A DNA stretch of 64,000 nt from Cellvibrio mixtus subsp. mixtus J3-8 (GTDB lineage: Bacteria > Pseudomonadota > Gammaproteobacteria > Pseudomonadales > Cellvibrionaceae). Positions 52,089-62,392 of the stretch are shown piece after piece. Positions within the stretch are counted from its first letter, which is position 1. The number at the start of each line of letters is the position of its first letter. The notes under the pieces were generated by a model, which made no database searches, was not told the DNA's origin, and was given only the letters and a program-made list of their open reading frames with translations. The translations under genes and the position numbers were made by a program. The stretch is taken from contig NZ_KN266208.1 in NCBI RefSeq assembly GCF_000766945.1, positions 98,604-162,603 of the forward strand, read 5' to 3'.

Positions 52089-53402
52089 ATGAAATCCCTA
52101 CGGAATCTTTTGCCTTTCGTATGTTGTATGAGTTTAATTTCCTGCGCCCAAGCACCGGACTCTGCAAGCCTCCACAGTGAATCTGCAACAGTAATAAAAT
52201 CCGAGTCCCGCACTGAAACATCCAGCTCAGCGGCAACGATAAAACCCTTATCCCATATTATTAGCGAAGCAGAATTTTCAACGTGTATTGATAATTTTTC
52301 TGCAAAGGCAAAATCGGCAGGAATTTCCAGTACCACCATTAATCGCAGTTTGCGTAACGCAAAATTAAACACCAAAGTTATCGAACTGGATCGCAAGCAA
52401 CCGGAATTTACTACCAGCTTTGCTGATTATTTTAATCGCCGCGTAACCGACCAACGTGTGAACCAGGGCCGTGCCTTATTAAACAAACATGCCGACTTAC
52501 TAAAACGTATCGAACAACAATACGGCGTTCCGGCACCTTACTTACTTGCGTTCTGGGGATTGGAAACCAATTATGGCAGCTTCTTTGGCAATATTCCGGT
52601 GGTCGATTCACTCGCAACACTTGCATGCGATGCGCGCCGCAGTAATTTTTTCACCATCGAATTAATTAACGCATTACGTATTCTGGATGCCGGTGATATC
52701 GCACCGGACAAAATGATTGGTTCCTGGGCCGGCGCCATGGGCCATGTACAATTTATGCCGACCTCCTTTTTGCAAAATGCTGTCGATTTTGATGGCGACC
52801 ACAAACGCGATTTATGGAACAGCACACCGGATGCGTTGGCATCGGCCGCAAAATTTTTACAAAGCCTGGGTTGGCAGCCGGAAGAACGTTGGGGTCGTGA
52901 AGTTAAACTACCGAACAGCTTTCCATTTCTTGAGGCCGGTTTAAAAAATAATAAACCCATTTCAGAATGGGTGAAACTCGGTGTAAAACGCGCGGATAAT
53001 TCTCCACTGCCACAAGCCAATATCAATGCATCGCTATTAGTGCCTTCCGGCCATCAAGGCCCGGCATTTTTGGCGTACGATAATTTCAACGTAATCATGC
53101 GCTGGAACCGTTCAGAATTTTACGCCATCGCCGTCGGCCAACTCGCCGATCAAATTGCCGGTGCCGGAAAATTAGTGCAATCACCACCGGAAGATGCACC
53201 GCGCTTACATCGCGACCAGGTTATTACATTGCAAGAACAACTGAATCAAAAAGGTTTCAACACCGGGACGCCCGACGGCATCCTTGGCCCGGGAACCCGT
53301 CGCGCTATCGGTGAATTCCAGCATCAACAAGGCATGATCGCCGATGGTTTTCCCGGCAAAGAAGTACTCGCATTACTCGGCATCAATGTAGATAAACACT
53401 AA
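52089..53402 (+). CDS. Lytic murein transglycosylase, MltB-like lipoprotein with PG-binding domain
   Basis: A 437-residue lipoprotein with lipobox SLISC, so probably attached to the outer membrane. A linker is followed by the SLT_2/MltB catalytic domain (about 60-365) with RIEQQYGVPAPYLLAFWGLETNYGSFFG, which contains the catalytic Glu, and GSWAGAMGHVQFMPTSF. A C-terminal PG_binding_1 domain (about 375-435) reads LQEQLNQKGFNTGTPDGILGPGTRRAIGEFQHQQG. It cleaves glycan strands of peptidoglycan to 1,6-anhydromuropeptides. GGAG precedes the ATG. A rof-like gene follows 33 bases later on the same strand. Confidence 0.93.
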   Translation: MKSLRNLLPFVCCMSLISCAQAPDSASLHSESATVIKSESRTETSSSAATIKPLSHIISEAEFSTCIDNFSAKAKSAGISSTTINRSLRNAKLNTKVIELDRKQPEFTTSFADYFNRRVTDQRVNQGRALLNKHADLLKRIEQQYGVPAPYLLAFWGLETNYGSFFGNIPVVDSLATLACDARRSNFFTIELINALRILDAGDIAPDKMIGSWAGAMGHVQFMPTSFLQNAVDFDGDHKRDLWNSTPDALASAAKFLQSLGWQPEERWGREVKLPNSFPFLEAGLKNNKPISEWVKLGVKRADNSPLPQANINASLLVPSGHQGPAFLAYDNFNVIMRWNRSEFYAIAVGQLADQIAGAGKLVQSPPEDAPRLHRDQVITLQEQLNQKGFNTGTPDGILGPGTRRAIGEFQHQQGMIADGFPGKEVLALLGINVDKH

Positions 53403-53435
53403 CCTAGAGAAACAGTAACCTATGAGGTAATTAAC

Positions 53436-53687
53436 ATGATTAGCTGCGACCAACACGACTATATCGAAATTGTATGTACCTATCGCTATCCACTCAAACT
53501 CACCTTGAAATCCGGCGAAATTATTCAAGGTATTGCGTTGGATACACAACAAAATGACAATCGCGATGAGTGTATAAAAATTGAAAGCAAAGGAAGTTCG
53601 CAGCTAATCGTTTTGGATCAGATTAAAAAGCTGGAGGTTACTGAAGACAATCCGCATCTACGTGAAGTTGTTTTTAGTCAACAATAA
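53436..53687 (+). CDS. rof: Rof/YaeO-type inhibitor of Rho
   Basis: An 83-residue protein of the ROF family. CDQHDYIEIVCTYRYPLKLTLKSGEIIQGIALD matches E. coli YaeO, which binds Rho and blocks RNA loading, thereby reducing Rho-dependent termination. The later IKIESKGSSQLIVLDQIKKLEV is also typical. GAGG lies seven bases before the ATG. It sits between the transglycosylase and the SRPBCC gene on the same strand. Confidence 0.85.
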   Translation: MISCDQHDYIEIVCTYRYPLKLTLKSGEIIQGIALDTQQNDNRDECIKIESKGSSQLIVLDQIKKLEVTEDNPHLREVVFSQQ

Positions 53688-53742
53688 TAGATGGCACACC
53701 TCTGCCGTCAAAACACATCAACAACAGGAAAAGAGTTCACTT

Positions 53743-54144
53743 ATGAAAATTGTTGTAGAAACAACTGTATCAGCGCCTATCGAAAAAGTGTGGCATATCT
53801 ATAACACCCCGGAACACATCGTAAAATGGAATGCAGCCTCTGATGATTGGCACACTACCTCATCAACAGTTGACTTACGCGTTGGCGGTAACTTTTCCTC
53901 ACGCATGGAAGCAAAAGATGGCAGCTTCGGTTTTGATTTTGCTGGCACTTACACCAGGATCATTGAAAACGAATTAATCGCATATGCATTTGGTGATCGC
54001 ACTGCACAAGTCCACTTCGCAAAGGTTACAGATGGAACCAAGGTGACTGTGGAATTTGAAAGTGAAGAAACGCATTCTATTGAGCAGCAACAGCAAGGCT
54101 GGCAAGCGATTCTGGATAATTTTAAACGCTATACAGAAAAATAA
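53743..54144 (+). CDS. SRPBCC/AHSA1-family protein
   Basis: A 133-residue protein from ATG 53743 (AAGAG upstream); the frame opens earlier inside rof but that start is unlikely. KIVVETTVSAPIEKVWHIYNTPEHIVKWNAASDDWHTT, LRVGGNFSSRMEAKDGSFGFDFAGTYTRI and GWQAILDNFKRYTE are the standard START-like (AHSA1) pattern of a small hydrophobic-ligand-binding cup. The ligand and function are unknown. Confidence 0.85.
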   Translation: MKIVVETTVSAPIEKVWHIYNTPEHIVKWNAASDDWHTTSSTVDLRVGGNFSSRMEAKDGSFGFDFAGTYTRIIENELIAYAFGDRTAQVHFAKVTDGTKVTVEFESEETHSIEQQQQGWQAILDNFKRYTEK

Positions 54145-54174
54145 TCCGTTGAGTTTTGGATACACGTCTCTATA

Positions 54175-54255
54175 TTTGGGGTTCGCAACCTACCCGGCCA
54201 GCAGCAACCTACAAGGTGCTTCGTAGGTTGGCGGTGAGGAACGAACCCCAACATG
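54175..54255. repeat. Dispersed repeat copy 2, partly degenerate
   Basis: The unit 54223-54255 is a close copy of the 33-base arms at 39770/39873 (GTAGGTTG...GGAACGAACC...CAACATG). Upstream are a short inverted partner with AGCAACCTAC (54203-54212) and a further inverted, internally deleted copy starting TTGGGGTTCG (54177-54193). Confidence 0.75.
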
Positions 54256-54304
54256 ACCATACATCACCAATCACCAAAACCAAAACACTCACCTAATTAA
54301 CCGC

Positions 54305-54340
54305 AAAAAAAACCACCCGTTTCACAACAGATGGTTTTTT
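54305..54340 (-). terminator. Terminator of the GH35-GH31 genes, works in both directions
   Basis: On the minus strand AACCATCTGTT and the matching arm AACGGGTGGTT-like sequence pair (11 bp with G-U pairs) around a GNRA loop (GTGA), followed by eight Ts. The plus strand has TTTTTTCTTTT after the same stem. The GH31 stop lies 22 bases before it. Confidence 0.83.
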
Positions 54341-54361
54341 CTTTTAGCAGTTATTATGAAA

Positions 54362-57346
54362 TTATCTCGCCAATTTCACTTCAACTGCTTTACCGTCATA
54401 ATCAATCGCCTGGGCAGGTTTCGCATCAAAATTCGCCGCATCTTTCGATGGACCGGAAATTACGCGCACACTGATTTTGCGTTTTTCCGCCATGCCGGTG
54501 AATTTGCCGATACGATCACCAATAGTCACAATGCCAGTTGCATCATCGTACGCAACAGGAATACGTGACCATTCACCTTGTTCATATTTCACCGAGCGAC
54601 CATCGTCTTCGTAAATATCGAAGGTACCGTTAGCACCGGCGTAAATATTCAGTGTAATTGGTGCATTCAAGCCTTCATCCGTGTGTTGAATCAACGGACC
54701 GGTTGGAACGATGGAACCGGCTTTTACAAACAATGGCATTTGCGAGAAAGGTGCATCTGCTTTAACAGTTTGTCCGCCTGTCAATTTTTCACCAGTGTAG
54801 AAGTTGTACCAGTCAGCACCCGCTGGCAAATACACATCGCGTGAGCGCGCTTTGTTTTCATACACCGGGTTTACCAAAAACGCAGGGCCAAACATATATT
54901 GCGTATTGATATTCCAACCCGCTTTATCGTTCGGAAAATCCATTACCAACGGACGCATGATGGTGCCGTCTTTGTGGAAAGTGTCACCCGCTAATGTGTA
55001 GATGTAAGGCATCAAGCGATAACGCAATTTGATGTAACTTTCGAGTGTGTTATACACCTCGGTTCCTTCATCGGCGAGGCTGAAAATTTCGCGATACGGA
55101 AATTGACCGTGAGAACGGAACAGCGGAACGAAGGCGCCAAATTGGAACCAGCGTACGTTCAATTCCTGCCAATCAGCAACGAGTTCCGGTTTTAAATCGT
55201 GGATATTTAACGCAGGGCCACCATTCTTGCTGCCCCAGCGATATTTATCTTCCGGCGTAAAACCACCAATGTCAAAACTCCAATTGGGCATACCGGCAAT
55301 ACCCGTGCTCACACCGGCGGCAACTTGTTCGCGCAGGTTGTCCCAATCGGATGAAGTGTCACCACTCCAAATCGCTGCACCGGTACGCTGAATGCCACCG
55401 AAACCGGAACGCGTTAAAATAAATGAACGTTTTTCCGGATCAGTTTTACGCTCGCCCTCATACACAGCAGTTGCATTGGGAATTGCGTAAGAATTGAAAT
55501 ATTCCGCACCTGAACCAATCCCACCTTCGCGGCTCATTAATTCTTTGCGCTTGGTGAACGTCAAATTGGAATGGATATCCGGTTCCGCCGCATCCAGCCA
55601 CCATGCATCAAAACCTTTGCTGTTGAGTTTTTCATTAATTTGTTTCCAGAAAATTTCCCGGGATTCTTTCGGATATGGATCGTAAAACGCATTCAAATAT
55701 CCTTTACCAATCCAGTCGAGATTATTCTCTTCCAGATTTTTGTTGAACATATAACCTTTCGCATTCAATTCTTTGTAGTTATCAGTGGTCGGATAAAATT
55801 TTGGCCAAACAGAAATCATAATATTTCCGTTCATCGCATGAATTTTATCGTTCATGGCTTTTGGATCGGGAAAGAATTTCTTATCGAAATCGTGGCTACC
55901 CCAGGCATTTTCCGGCCAGTAGGACCAATCCAGGACAATGTTGTCGATTGGAATTTTTTTATCGCGATAATATTTAAAGGTGTTTATGATTTCATCTTGT
56001 GATTTATAACGCTCACGACTTTGCCAGAAACCATACGCCCATTTTGGCAACATCACTGCTTTGCCAGTCAATTCGCGATAACCGGCAACTACTTCATCTT
56101 TGTTATTACCGGCGACAAAGTAATAGTCAATTGCTTTGCCTGTATCGGACGCCAACGATAATTGTTTTTGTTCTTCCACCGGCAGCGGATCAAGGTGCGT
56201 CAGACGAAAGAAGCCGCCGCTAACAGTCCAATCCAGTTTGATGGATTTTTTCTCACCGGCTTTCATATCAGTTTTATAGGTGTGGTACCAGGGGTTCCAA
56301 TTCAAACGCCAACGATCTAGTGCAAGCTGGTTATCCACATATAATTTTGCATAACCGGAGTTGTACATTTTGAAATGGTGCGTGCCGGTTTCATCACTCA
56401 GGATTGAACCTTCCCATTCAATGCGCAGGTTTTTCGCATCTTTGACTTCATCGGGAAATGGCACTTCGCGCACACTGTTGTTGCTGAAGAATTGATAATT
56501 CAAATCTGCTTCAACGCGAGTTAATAATAATTTGTCGCCGTCGTAATAACGTGCGGTCAAACCACCCTCTTTATCATCGACATCAAATAATTTTAATGAT
56601 GCATTTAATGGCTGGGTTTCCCGTGGGTCGCCAAAACGCGTTACTGAATTGTTATCCCACAGCACGCCGTAATTGCGGCTGGACACAACATAGGGAATGG
56701 AAATGACGAGATTATATGTTGTGAGTTCAACATTTTCGCCCGCGTAGTTAACCTGGCCATTTTGATGCTGGCCCAAACCGAAGAATCCCTCATCGCTATT
56801 ACGGTTAAATTCCTGGCGAATCGCAAAAGAGTCCGCATCGGGTTTGATTGGATCTGCCGTCACCGCACTAAAAGTGCCACGGTTTTCTTCCTGCAACAAC
56901 ACATTGCCTTTTGCATCGCGGAAACTCACCGTGCCATCAACCAGTGACACTTCAGCGGTCACTTGTGCTGTCTTTAACACCAATTTGTTGCCCGCTTGTT
57001 CTGAGGTAAATTGCACATTGGTGGCAGGCTTGGCAACGACTTGAATCGATTCGGGAATTACACCGAAATCGGTTCCCGGCAACGCCGTTACGCGAATAAT
57101 TTTTTCACTGATAACTTGCAAGCGTACTTTTTTAACCGCACCTTCGGTGAGTGTTAACACTACACCATCAGTGGTTCTCTCCACTTGCGCCAGCGCTTTG
57201 GTTTGCTCTGTTGCAGCATTGGAGCTGGATGTAGTTTCGTTACCGGATTGTTTTGAGCACGCTTGCAACAGGGCGACCGAAGCCATCCCGATGACGCAAT
57301 GCGTGATCAAGGCTTTTTTTGAAAGCCCTCTTAGTGCAGATAGCAT
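54362..57346 (-). CDS. xyl31A: GH31 alpha-xylosidase with PA14 insert, lipoprotein
   Basis: A 994-residue enzyme from ATG 57346 (GAGG eight bases upstream; a 35-codon upstream extension is rejected). Signal peptide with lipobox LLQAC, so it is a periplasm-facing or outer-membrane lipoprotein. A beta-sandwich N-domain is interrupted by a PA14 module (about 270-395: GLTARYYDGDKLLL, FKMYNSGYAKLYVDNQLALDRW). The GH31 barrel follows with LPKWAYGFWQSRERYKSQDEI, the nucleophile Asp in WWLDAAEPD and the acid/base Asp in WSGDTSSDWDNL. The whole architecture matches Xyl31A of Cellvibrio japonicus, which removes alpha-1,6-xylose from the non-reducing end of xyloglucan oligosaccharides. It lies 117 bases after the GH35 gene. 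Confidence 0.93.
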   Translation of the reverse strand: MLSALRGLSKKALITHCVIGMASVALLQACSKQSGNETTSSSNAATEQTKALAQVERTTDGVVLTLTEGAVKKVRLQVISEKIIRVTALPGTDFGVIPESIQVVAKPATNVQFTSEQAGNKLVLKTAQVTAEVSLVDGTVSFRDAKGNVLLQEENRGTFSAVTADPIKPDADSFAIRQEFNRNSDEGFFGLGQHQNGQVNYAGENVELTTYNLVISIPYVVSSRNYGVLWDNNSVTRFGDPRETQPLNASLKLFDVDDKEGGLTARYYDGDKLLLTRVEADLNYQFFSNNSVREVPFPDEVKDAKNLRIEWEGSILSDETGTHHFKMYNSGYAKLYVDNQLALDRWRLNWNPWYHTYKTDMKAGEKKSIKLDWTVSGGFFRLTHLDPLPVEEQKQLSLASDTGKAIDYYFVAGNNKDEVVAGYRELTGKAVMLPKWAYGFWQSRERYKSQDEIINTFKYYRDKKIPIDNIVLDWSYWPENAWGSHDFDKKFFPDPKAMNDKIHAMNGNIMISVWPKFYPTTDNYKELNAKGYMFNKNLEENNLDWIGKGYLNAFYDPYPKESREIFWKQINEKLNSKGFDAWWLDAAEPDIHSNLTFTKRKELMSREGGIGSGAEYFNSYAIPNATAVYEGERKTDPEKRSFILTRSGFGGIQRTGAAIWSGDTSSDWDNLREQVAAGVSTGIAGMPNWSFDIGGFTPEDKYRWGSKNGGPALNIHDLKPELVADWQELNVRWFQFGAFVPLFRSHGQFPYREIFSLADEGTEVYNTLESYIKLRYRLMPYIYTLAGDTFHKDGTIMRPLVMDFPNDKAGWNINTQYMFGPAFLVNPVYENKARSRDVYLPAGADWYNFYTGEKLTGGQTVKADAPFSQMPLFVKAGSIVPTGPLIQHTDEGLNAPITLNIYAGANGTFDIYEDDGRSVKYEQGEWSRIPVAYDDATGIVTIGDRIGKFTGMAEKRKISVRVISGPSKDAANFDAKPAQAIDYDGKAVEVKLAR

Positions 57347-57463
57347 GTTTGAGTCCTCGTTCTGCGTTTTAATTTTAATATCGACACATTCCTCCCCGCC
57401 CCTTGTGCTAAAAGAAGCCAGCATCGCTTCTGAAATAGAGTACATAGCCAAGGGGCAGAAGGA

Positions 57464-59170
57464 TTAATTAGTTTCGTAAGTCGCCATTTTTATGCGCAAT
57501 AAAATCGGGCGATTCGGGAAGTTGAGGCCCCAATCGGTTTGATCACCATTCCACACGCGATGCATTATCCATTTACCCTTTTCATAGTGACCTTCTTCCA
57601 CGCGCACGATCATGTATTTTTTATCTGCAATTTCTTTGGAGGGTTTTAATTCCACTCGCGCCTTGTACGCCGTGACAAGATATTCGTCTTCACTTAATTG
57701 TGCGATCAATGCTCCGCCTGACGATGGAGTATTACCTTTTGGTGGTTCGATCCAGAACATTGGGCGGCCATAGGTAACTTCGGCATCCCAACGCCCCAAA
57801 TCCAGATGTTGGGTGAGTGCAGCCGCGCGATCTTTAATGTGTTTTTCTTTTTCTTCGGGAGTGGTTTCTGCATTCCAGATTTTTTGTGGTTCTGCAGTAG
57901 TATCCAATGGTTCAGCCACACCCCATACATTGCTCTCATAACTTAGCTTGGCCCATTCACGCATCATGGGAGATACCATGCGATATGCCTGTGCAAAATT
58001 TTCGATGGTTTCATCATTATAATCTTGCGCACCCAGCGGATAATTCGTGTAGGGCGTGTCATCCATACCGAATGGTGAAAAACCGATGCCACCGTGTCCG
58101 AGGGTCGGGAAAAAATAACGTGCGAAAGGTTGTGCACTACCGATCTCTGCAACAAATAATGCATTGTCAGGGCGCGCATAAAGCTCTAATACTTTCGTTG
58201 CCGTTTTGTAATCGCGAAAATAAATATCCGGTGCAATCAAATCAATATTGGGCGCAGCAGCTTTCCAGATGTGTAATACGTTATCGGTTCCACCACCGCT
58301 TGAGTATTGTCCGGGCAAGCCGGGATTGAACGGATTACGCAATGCGACATTGACATACATTGGCAAATTTTTAATGGCTTTACCCGCTACGGCAACCTGA
58401 TCGCAAAAACGAGCAATGTAATAGGCGTGAAAGAATTCATCTGCATCTTTACCGAACACTTGCGGCCAGGTTCCCGGTTTAAGTTGCAATTTATTAATTA
58501 AATCGTCAGGTACCGGAGCATTGAAAACAGCCTGTGCTTTTGCAGAAAAGTCGCGCGCACTACCGTAGGTCCCTACTTCATTTTGCACCTGAACCATAAT
58601 CACTGTGTGTTCTTTATCGCGTTTAGCCAAATATTTCATTAGCTCCACAAATGCCTTGGTATCGGCGGCGAGTGTTTGTTCACCTAACGGCGTTAAAGAG
58701 TTCAGCGTATCGCCATCCTGTTTTACTACTCGAGGAAAGCGTTTGTTGTCCAGTTTCACCCAAGCAGGCGCGTAATGGGGTGCATTATTTTTCCAGGTAG
58801 CAAACCACAGCAACACGACTTTTACCTGATGCTCGCGCGCTTCTTTCAGCAATACATCCAGATAAGAGAAATCGAATTTTCCTTCTTCCGGTTCAATTTG
58901 TTCCCAGGCAACAGGAATGCTCAGAGTATTGGCACCCATTTTTTTTACCGAAGGCCAAACATATTGCAATGCTTTGGGATAATTGGAAGAGTTATTGGTT
59001 TGTGAACCCAACATCACAAAGGGTGCGCCGTCCACTAACAATGCATGCTTGCCATTTTTTGTAACGAGTTGGGGAAGCTCTGCCGCTTGAGCCAAAATAG
59101 ACAACACGCTTAAGCCCGATAATAGGCTGAGCCAGCAGAAGCATGATTTAAAACGCGATGTGTTTGCCAT
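57464..59170 (-). CDS. bgl35A: GH35 beta-galactosidase of the xyloglucan locus
   Basis: A 568-residue exported enzyme with a signal peptide of about 30 residues (ending AQAA-ELPQ). The GH35 barrel contains [22 protein letters not shown], the acid/base Glu198 in [11 protein letters not shown] and the nucleophile Glu342 in [10 protein letters not shown]. The 144-residue spacing equals that of the published catalytic pair of C. japonicus Bgl35A as I remember it. A DUF5597-like C-terminal beta-domain follows. It removes galactose from L side chains of xyloglucan oligosaccharides so that GH31 can act on the exposed xylose. It lies downstream of the receptor terminator and upstream of GH31 on the same strand. 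Confidence 0.92.
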   Translation of the reverse strand: MANTSRFKSCFCWLSLLSGLSVLSILAQAAELPQLVTKNGKHALLVDGAPFVMLGSQTNNSSNYPKALQYVWPSVKKMGANTLSIPVAWEQIEPEEGKFDFSYLDVLLKEAREHQVKVVLLWFATWKNNAPHYAPAWVKLDNKRFPRVVKQDGDTLNSLTPLGEQTLAADTKAFVELMKYLAKRDKEHTVIMVQVQNEVGTYGSARDFSAKAQAVFNAPVPDDLINKLQLKPGTWPQVFGKDADEFFHAYYIARFCDQVAVAGKAIKNLPMYVNVALRNPFNPGLPGQYSSGGGTDNVLHIWKAAAPNIDLIAPDIYFRDYKTATKVLELYARPDNALFVAEIGSAQPFARYFFPTLGHGGIGFSPFGMDDTPYTNYPLGAQDYNDETIENFAQAYRMVSPMMREWAKLSYESNVWGVAEPLDTTAEPQKIWNAETTPEEKEKHIKDRAAALTQHLDLGRWDAEVTYGRPMFWIEPPKGNTPSSGGALIAQLSEDEYLVTAYKARVELKPSKEIADKKYMIVRVEEGHYEKGKWIMHRVWNGDQTDWGLNFPNRPILLRIKMATYETN

Positions 59171-59356
59171 ACATAAACCTGTGTTGGTATTTCTTATATT
59201 TTTATAGGTGAATTTCTGCCTAAGCCACGCTGACCGGGCAATTTTAAAGCGCCATTATTATCATATAAACCATAAGGTATTGCTTTGCACAATTCGTCAT
59301 TAATGTTGGTTTTACCCTTGTTTACAAAATATTTTTTATCCATTTTTTTTACATTT

Positions 59357-59396
59357 AAAAAAGAAAAACCTTGCCCCTTTCGGAGCAAGGTTTTTT
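59357..59396 (-). terminator. Terminator between the xyloglucan receptor and GH35 genes
   Basis: CCTTGC...GCAAGG (59369-59390) forms a 9-bp stem with a GAAA loop on the minus strand, followed by TTTTTCTTTTTT. It begins 16 bases after the receptor stop. GH35-GH31 must be expressed by read-through or from a promoter in 59171-59356. Confidence 0.82.
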
Positions 59397-59405
59397 ATAC
59401 GTCAA

Positions 59406-62351
59406 TTAAAACCTGGCACGCAGACCAAGTGCAAAACGCGCATCTTGTGCATAGGAATAGGCAACATGATCGCCCGCTGCGTTTTGATCAATGATACCGA
59501 CTGTTTTCTCTTTCAGCAGATTTGATGCTTCAGCAGTGATTGTGTAGTTCTCCAGGAAGGTGTAACTGATTGATGCATCTAACTGACCGTAGTCATCGTT
59601 ATACACAGGAATCGAAGCCTTACCTGACCAATCAGTAAAATCAGGATCAAAACCATTGCGTCCCCAGGCAATCAGGTACTTGCTACGCCATGAATATGCC
59701 AAACGTGCAGACACACCACCCTTCTCATACATTCCCACAATGTTGAATGCATTTTTAGAAAGCTGGTCAATTGGCAATTGCCCGTAGCGGGTTTTATCGG
59801 TATCAATAGGGGCAGCACCCGCTACACCGGCAGTAGTTGGCAAAGGAATATCTGCACTACTATCAATGTAAGTATAGTTCGCTTGTAATCCTAAACCGTC
59901 AAATGGAGCAGGCAAACTATCAAAGAATTTATTAACTCCGATCTCCGCACCATTGATCGTACCGGAGCCGATGTTCTCCAGATAAGAAGCGGTTCCAGAG
60001 TAGTTTAACGAGCCGGTGTAAGCACCGTTAGTAATTGAGTCAATTGTGTAAGGCAGAGAATTTTTTCTAAAAAAGTCATCAACTTCTTTGCGGAATAATG
60101 CAAAGTGAGCCATGCCACCGTTATCATCAAAATACCACTCGGCAGACAAATCAAACTGGTTTGCTTTCATGACATTGAGGTAAGGGTTCGTATCAACATT
60201 CACATTGTGGTTGAAATCATTGAGCGTGGGTGTTCCGGTAACTCCCGATCTTACCGAGTGAGTAATTGTTATCTTACCCTGGGTCTCAGAGAAGCTTGGT
60301 GCCCAGATGGCTTTGGAGGCGGCGAAGCGAATAAATAAATCATCAGTTGCCTGCAATCTCAAGTTAAAGCTGGGCAATACAAAGTCCTGATTATTTTTTG
60401 CCACAAATGCCTCGGACGATCTCGGTGCAATTTCAACGCCCTGATTTTCCCATCGTTCTACAATCAGGAAACCATCAGCAACCATGTCGGTTTGTACAAC
60501 ACGCACACCAACATTACCGTCGATGGGTGTAGCAAGGTCATCAAATCCATAATTAAATTGTACATACGCAGCGACTGTTTCTTCATCTTGCGTATTACGG
60601 TATTCAGGATTTTCCAAACGTGTCCAATCCGGATATACAGAACCATCACAAGCCCATGAAGTAGGTTCACTTGGGCAATTTGCGTTTACCGCATCCGTTG
60701 TTGCCCTGAAATTCCTGGTGGCTTCAGCAGAATACAAATAACCAGTGCCCGGCACGGTAACATCACCACGCTGGAAATCATTAAATGAATACGGCGTTAA
60801 AAATTGTTCAGCCTGGCTGGCAGTAACTTTCGGCAATGAATTTTTATCAAAGCCGAACCAGGTTGCGTAGCGGGTATTCCAATCGTAATCGGTATTAATA
60901 TTGTCAGCAGTTTTTTCAGAGTATCTGAAACCGGCTTTAACCGATTTAATAATAGAATCGTCAAAACTGTACTCAGCATCGAAGCGCGCTGTTTTCGCTT
61001 CCGCATTATTGCGTTCGAAATGAGTCATTTCCTGGCCGAGGCTGTAATTGGAAAAATCAGCCATGTATGCTGGATCAAGCACAATAGTCGGCGTTTTTGT
61101 ACCCATACCGGCCATGTAAGCTTCAGTAGGAATAACTTTTAAACCGAGAGTGTAATCATCAACAGTCGCTTCTGCTTTAACGAATTGGAAGTCAGCAGAA
61201 AATTTCCAATGATCATCCGGAGACCATTTAACACCACTGGAATAATCAGTTGTTTTTGAAATATTTTGCGCCCAACGCGTACTCGTACCAAAATCCAGTC
61301 CCCACTGCGCGGGATTCGCGACAGTAACGGTTCCCGATTCCAATGCTCCATCTGCACTGTACTGCCAATCATTATCAGCAGTAGGCACTAATGCCTGGTC
61401 ACCATTTGCACCTTCCAGGAAGAACGCATTTTCATCATAAACAGATTCACGTTCACTTTGGAAAACAGTGAAATAAACTTCGGTGGAATCATTGGGTGCC
61501 CACTGCAATGCCAGGTAGCCACCTTCACGCTTACTATCGTGATCGTTACGACGCCAGTCCACACCTTTTGATACCCAAACATCGTCGCCATTGATGGTGC
61601 GCGGCAGATAAGGGCGGGTATACACTTGATCCGAGCGACTTGATAATTCAGAAGTCGATGCATTGACAAGGATACCAAAGTCACCAATACCTGTTTCCCA
61701 GCGATTACTATACAAACCGGAATATTCGCCATTGGTTTCTTTAATTTGGTCACCATAGTTGCCTTTGATAGATAAGCTAGCCAACTGGCCATCTGAATCA
61801 AAAGGCATACGCGTACGAAGATTAACAGTACCGCCCAAACCACCTTCAATCATATCGGCAGATGGACTTTTATAAGTATCCACTGCATACATCAATTCTG
61901 CAGGAACATCTTCAAAACTTAATCCACGCCCACTTGCCGCAGAGAAAACATCGCGACCATTTAATTCTGCGCGTACTTGCGTTAAACCACGAACAGCAAC
62001 ACCGCTACCCTCTGCTGCCGGATGTTCGGCATCGTTATTGGTATAGCGACCAATGGTCACACCGGGAACACGCTGCAATGCTTCGGTTACACTGCGATCC
62101 GGTAATTTACCAATATCTTCTGCGACGATTGAATCCACAACAACGGTTGAATTCTTTTTAACATCCTGCGCCGATTGAATACTCGCACGCTGGCCACTAA
62201 CAACAATCTCTTCAACTTTCTCAGCAGAAGTTGTTTGCGCAATACCGGGTACTGCAATACCCATTGCACCTACTACCAGTGACAAACTTGATGCCATTTT
62301 GATATAGGCTGGTAATTTCTTTTTCAAAAACTGTTTATTTTTTGTGGTCAT
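59406..62351 (-). CDS. TonB-dependent receptor of the xyloglucan locus
   Basis: A 981-residue outer-membrane receptor. The signal peptide ends near residue 38 (VPGIAQ-TTSA). A TonB-box-like EEIVVSGQ follows, then a plug with AEDIGKLPDRSVTEALQRVPGVTIGRY and GVAVRGLTQVRAELNGRD, GGLGGTVNLRTRMPFD, and a 22-strand-type barrel ending in the aromatic residue of LGLRARF. GGAG precedes ATG 62351. In C. japonicus the equivalent gene lies between bgl35A and afc95A and is taken to import xyloglucan oligosaccharides. It has about the same architecture as the GlcNAc-regulated receptor at 8589-11261 but is clearly divergent in sequence. Confidence 0.92.
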   Translation of the reverse strand: MTTKNKQFLKKKLPAYIKMASSLSLVVGAMGIAVPGIAQTTSAEKVEEIVVSGQRASIQSAQDVKKNSTVVVDSIVAEDIGKLPDRSVTEALQRVPGVTIGRYTNNDAEHPAAEGSGVAVRGLTQVRAELNGRDVFSAASGRGLSFEDVPAELMYAVDTYKSPSADMIEGGLGGTVNLRTRMPFDSDGQLASLSIKGNYGDQIKETNGEYSGLYSNRWETGIGDFGILVNASTSELSSRSDQVYTRPYLPRTINGDDVWVSKGVDWRRNDHDSKREGGYLALQWAPNDSTEVYFTVFQSERESVYDENAFFLEGANGDQALVPTADNDWQYSADGALESGTVTVANPAQWGLDFGTSTRWAQNISKTTDYSSGVKWSPDDHWKFSADFQFVKAEATVDDYTLGLKVIPTEAYMAGMGTKTPTIVLDPAYMADFSNYSLGQEMTHFERNNAEAKTARFDAEYSFDDSIIKSVKAGFRYSEKTADNINTDYDWNTRYATWFGFDKNSLPKVTASQAEQFLTPYSFNDFQRGDVTVPGTGYLYSAEATRNFRATTDAVNANCPSEPTSWACDGSVYPDWTRLENPEYRNTQDEETVAAYVQFNYGFDDLATPIDGNVGVRVVQTDMVADGFLIVERWENQGVEIAPRSSEAFVAKNNQDFVLPSFNLRLQATDDLFIRFAASKAIWAPSFSETQGKITITHSVRSGVTGTPTLNDFNHNVNVDTNPYLNVMKANQFDLSAEWYFDDNGGMAHFALFRKEVDDFFRKNSLPYTIDSITNGAYTGSLNYSGTASYLENIGSGTINGAEIGVNKFFDSLPAPFDGLGLQANYTYIDSSADIPLPTTAGVAGAAPIDTDKTRYGQLPIDQLSKNAFNIVGMYEKGGVSARLAYSWRSKYLIAWGRNGFDPDFTDWSGKASIPVYNDDYGQLDASISYTFLENYTITAEASNLLKEKTVGIIDQNAAGDHVAYSYAQDARFALGLRARF

Positions 62352-62392
62352 GATTTTCTCCAGTTAGCATTATTTTTGACTACCCCGTAAAG

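Noticed and set aside
59194-59388. A 64-codon minus-strand frame between GH35 and the xyloglucan receptor with '[12 protein letters not shown]', faintly like a transposase fragment
   Set aside because: It runs through the terminator, has no ribosome site, and the similarity is a few residues from memory only. A protein search of this stretch would decide.
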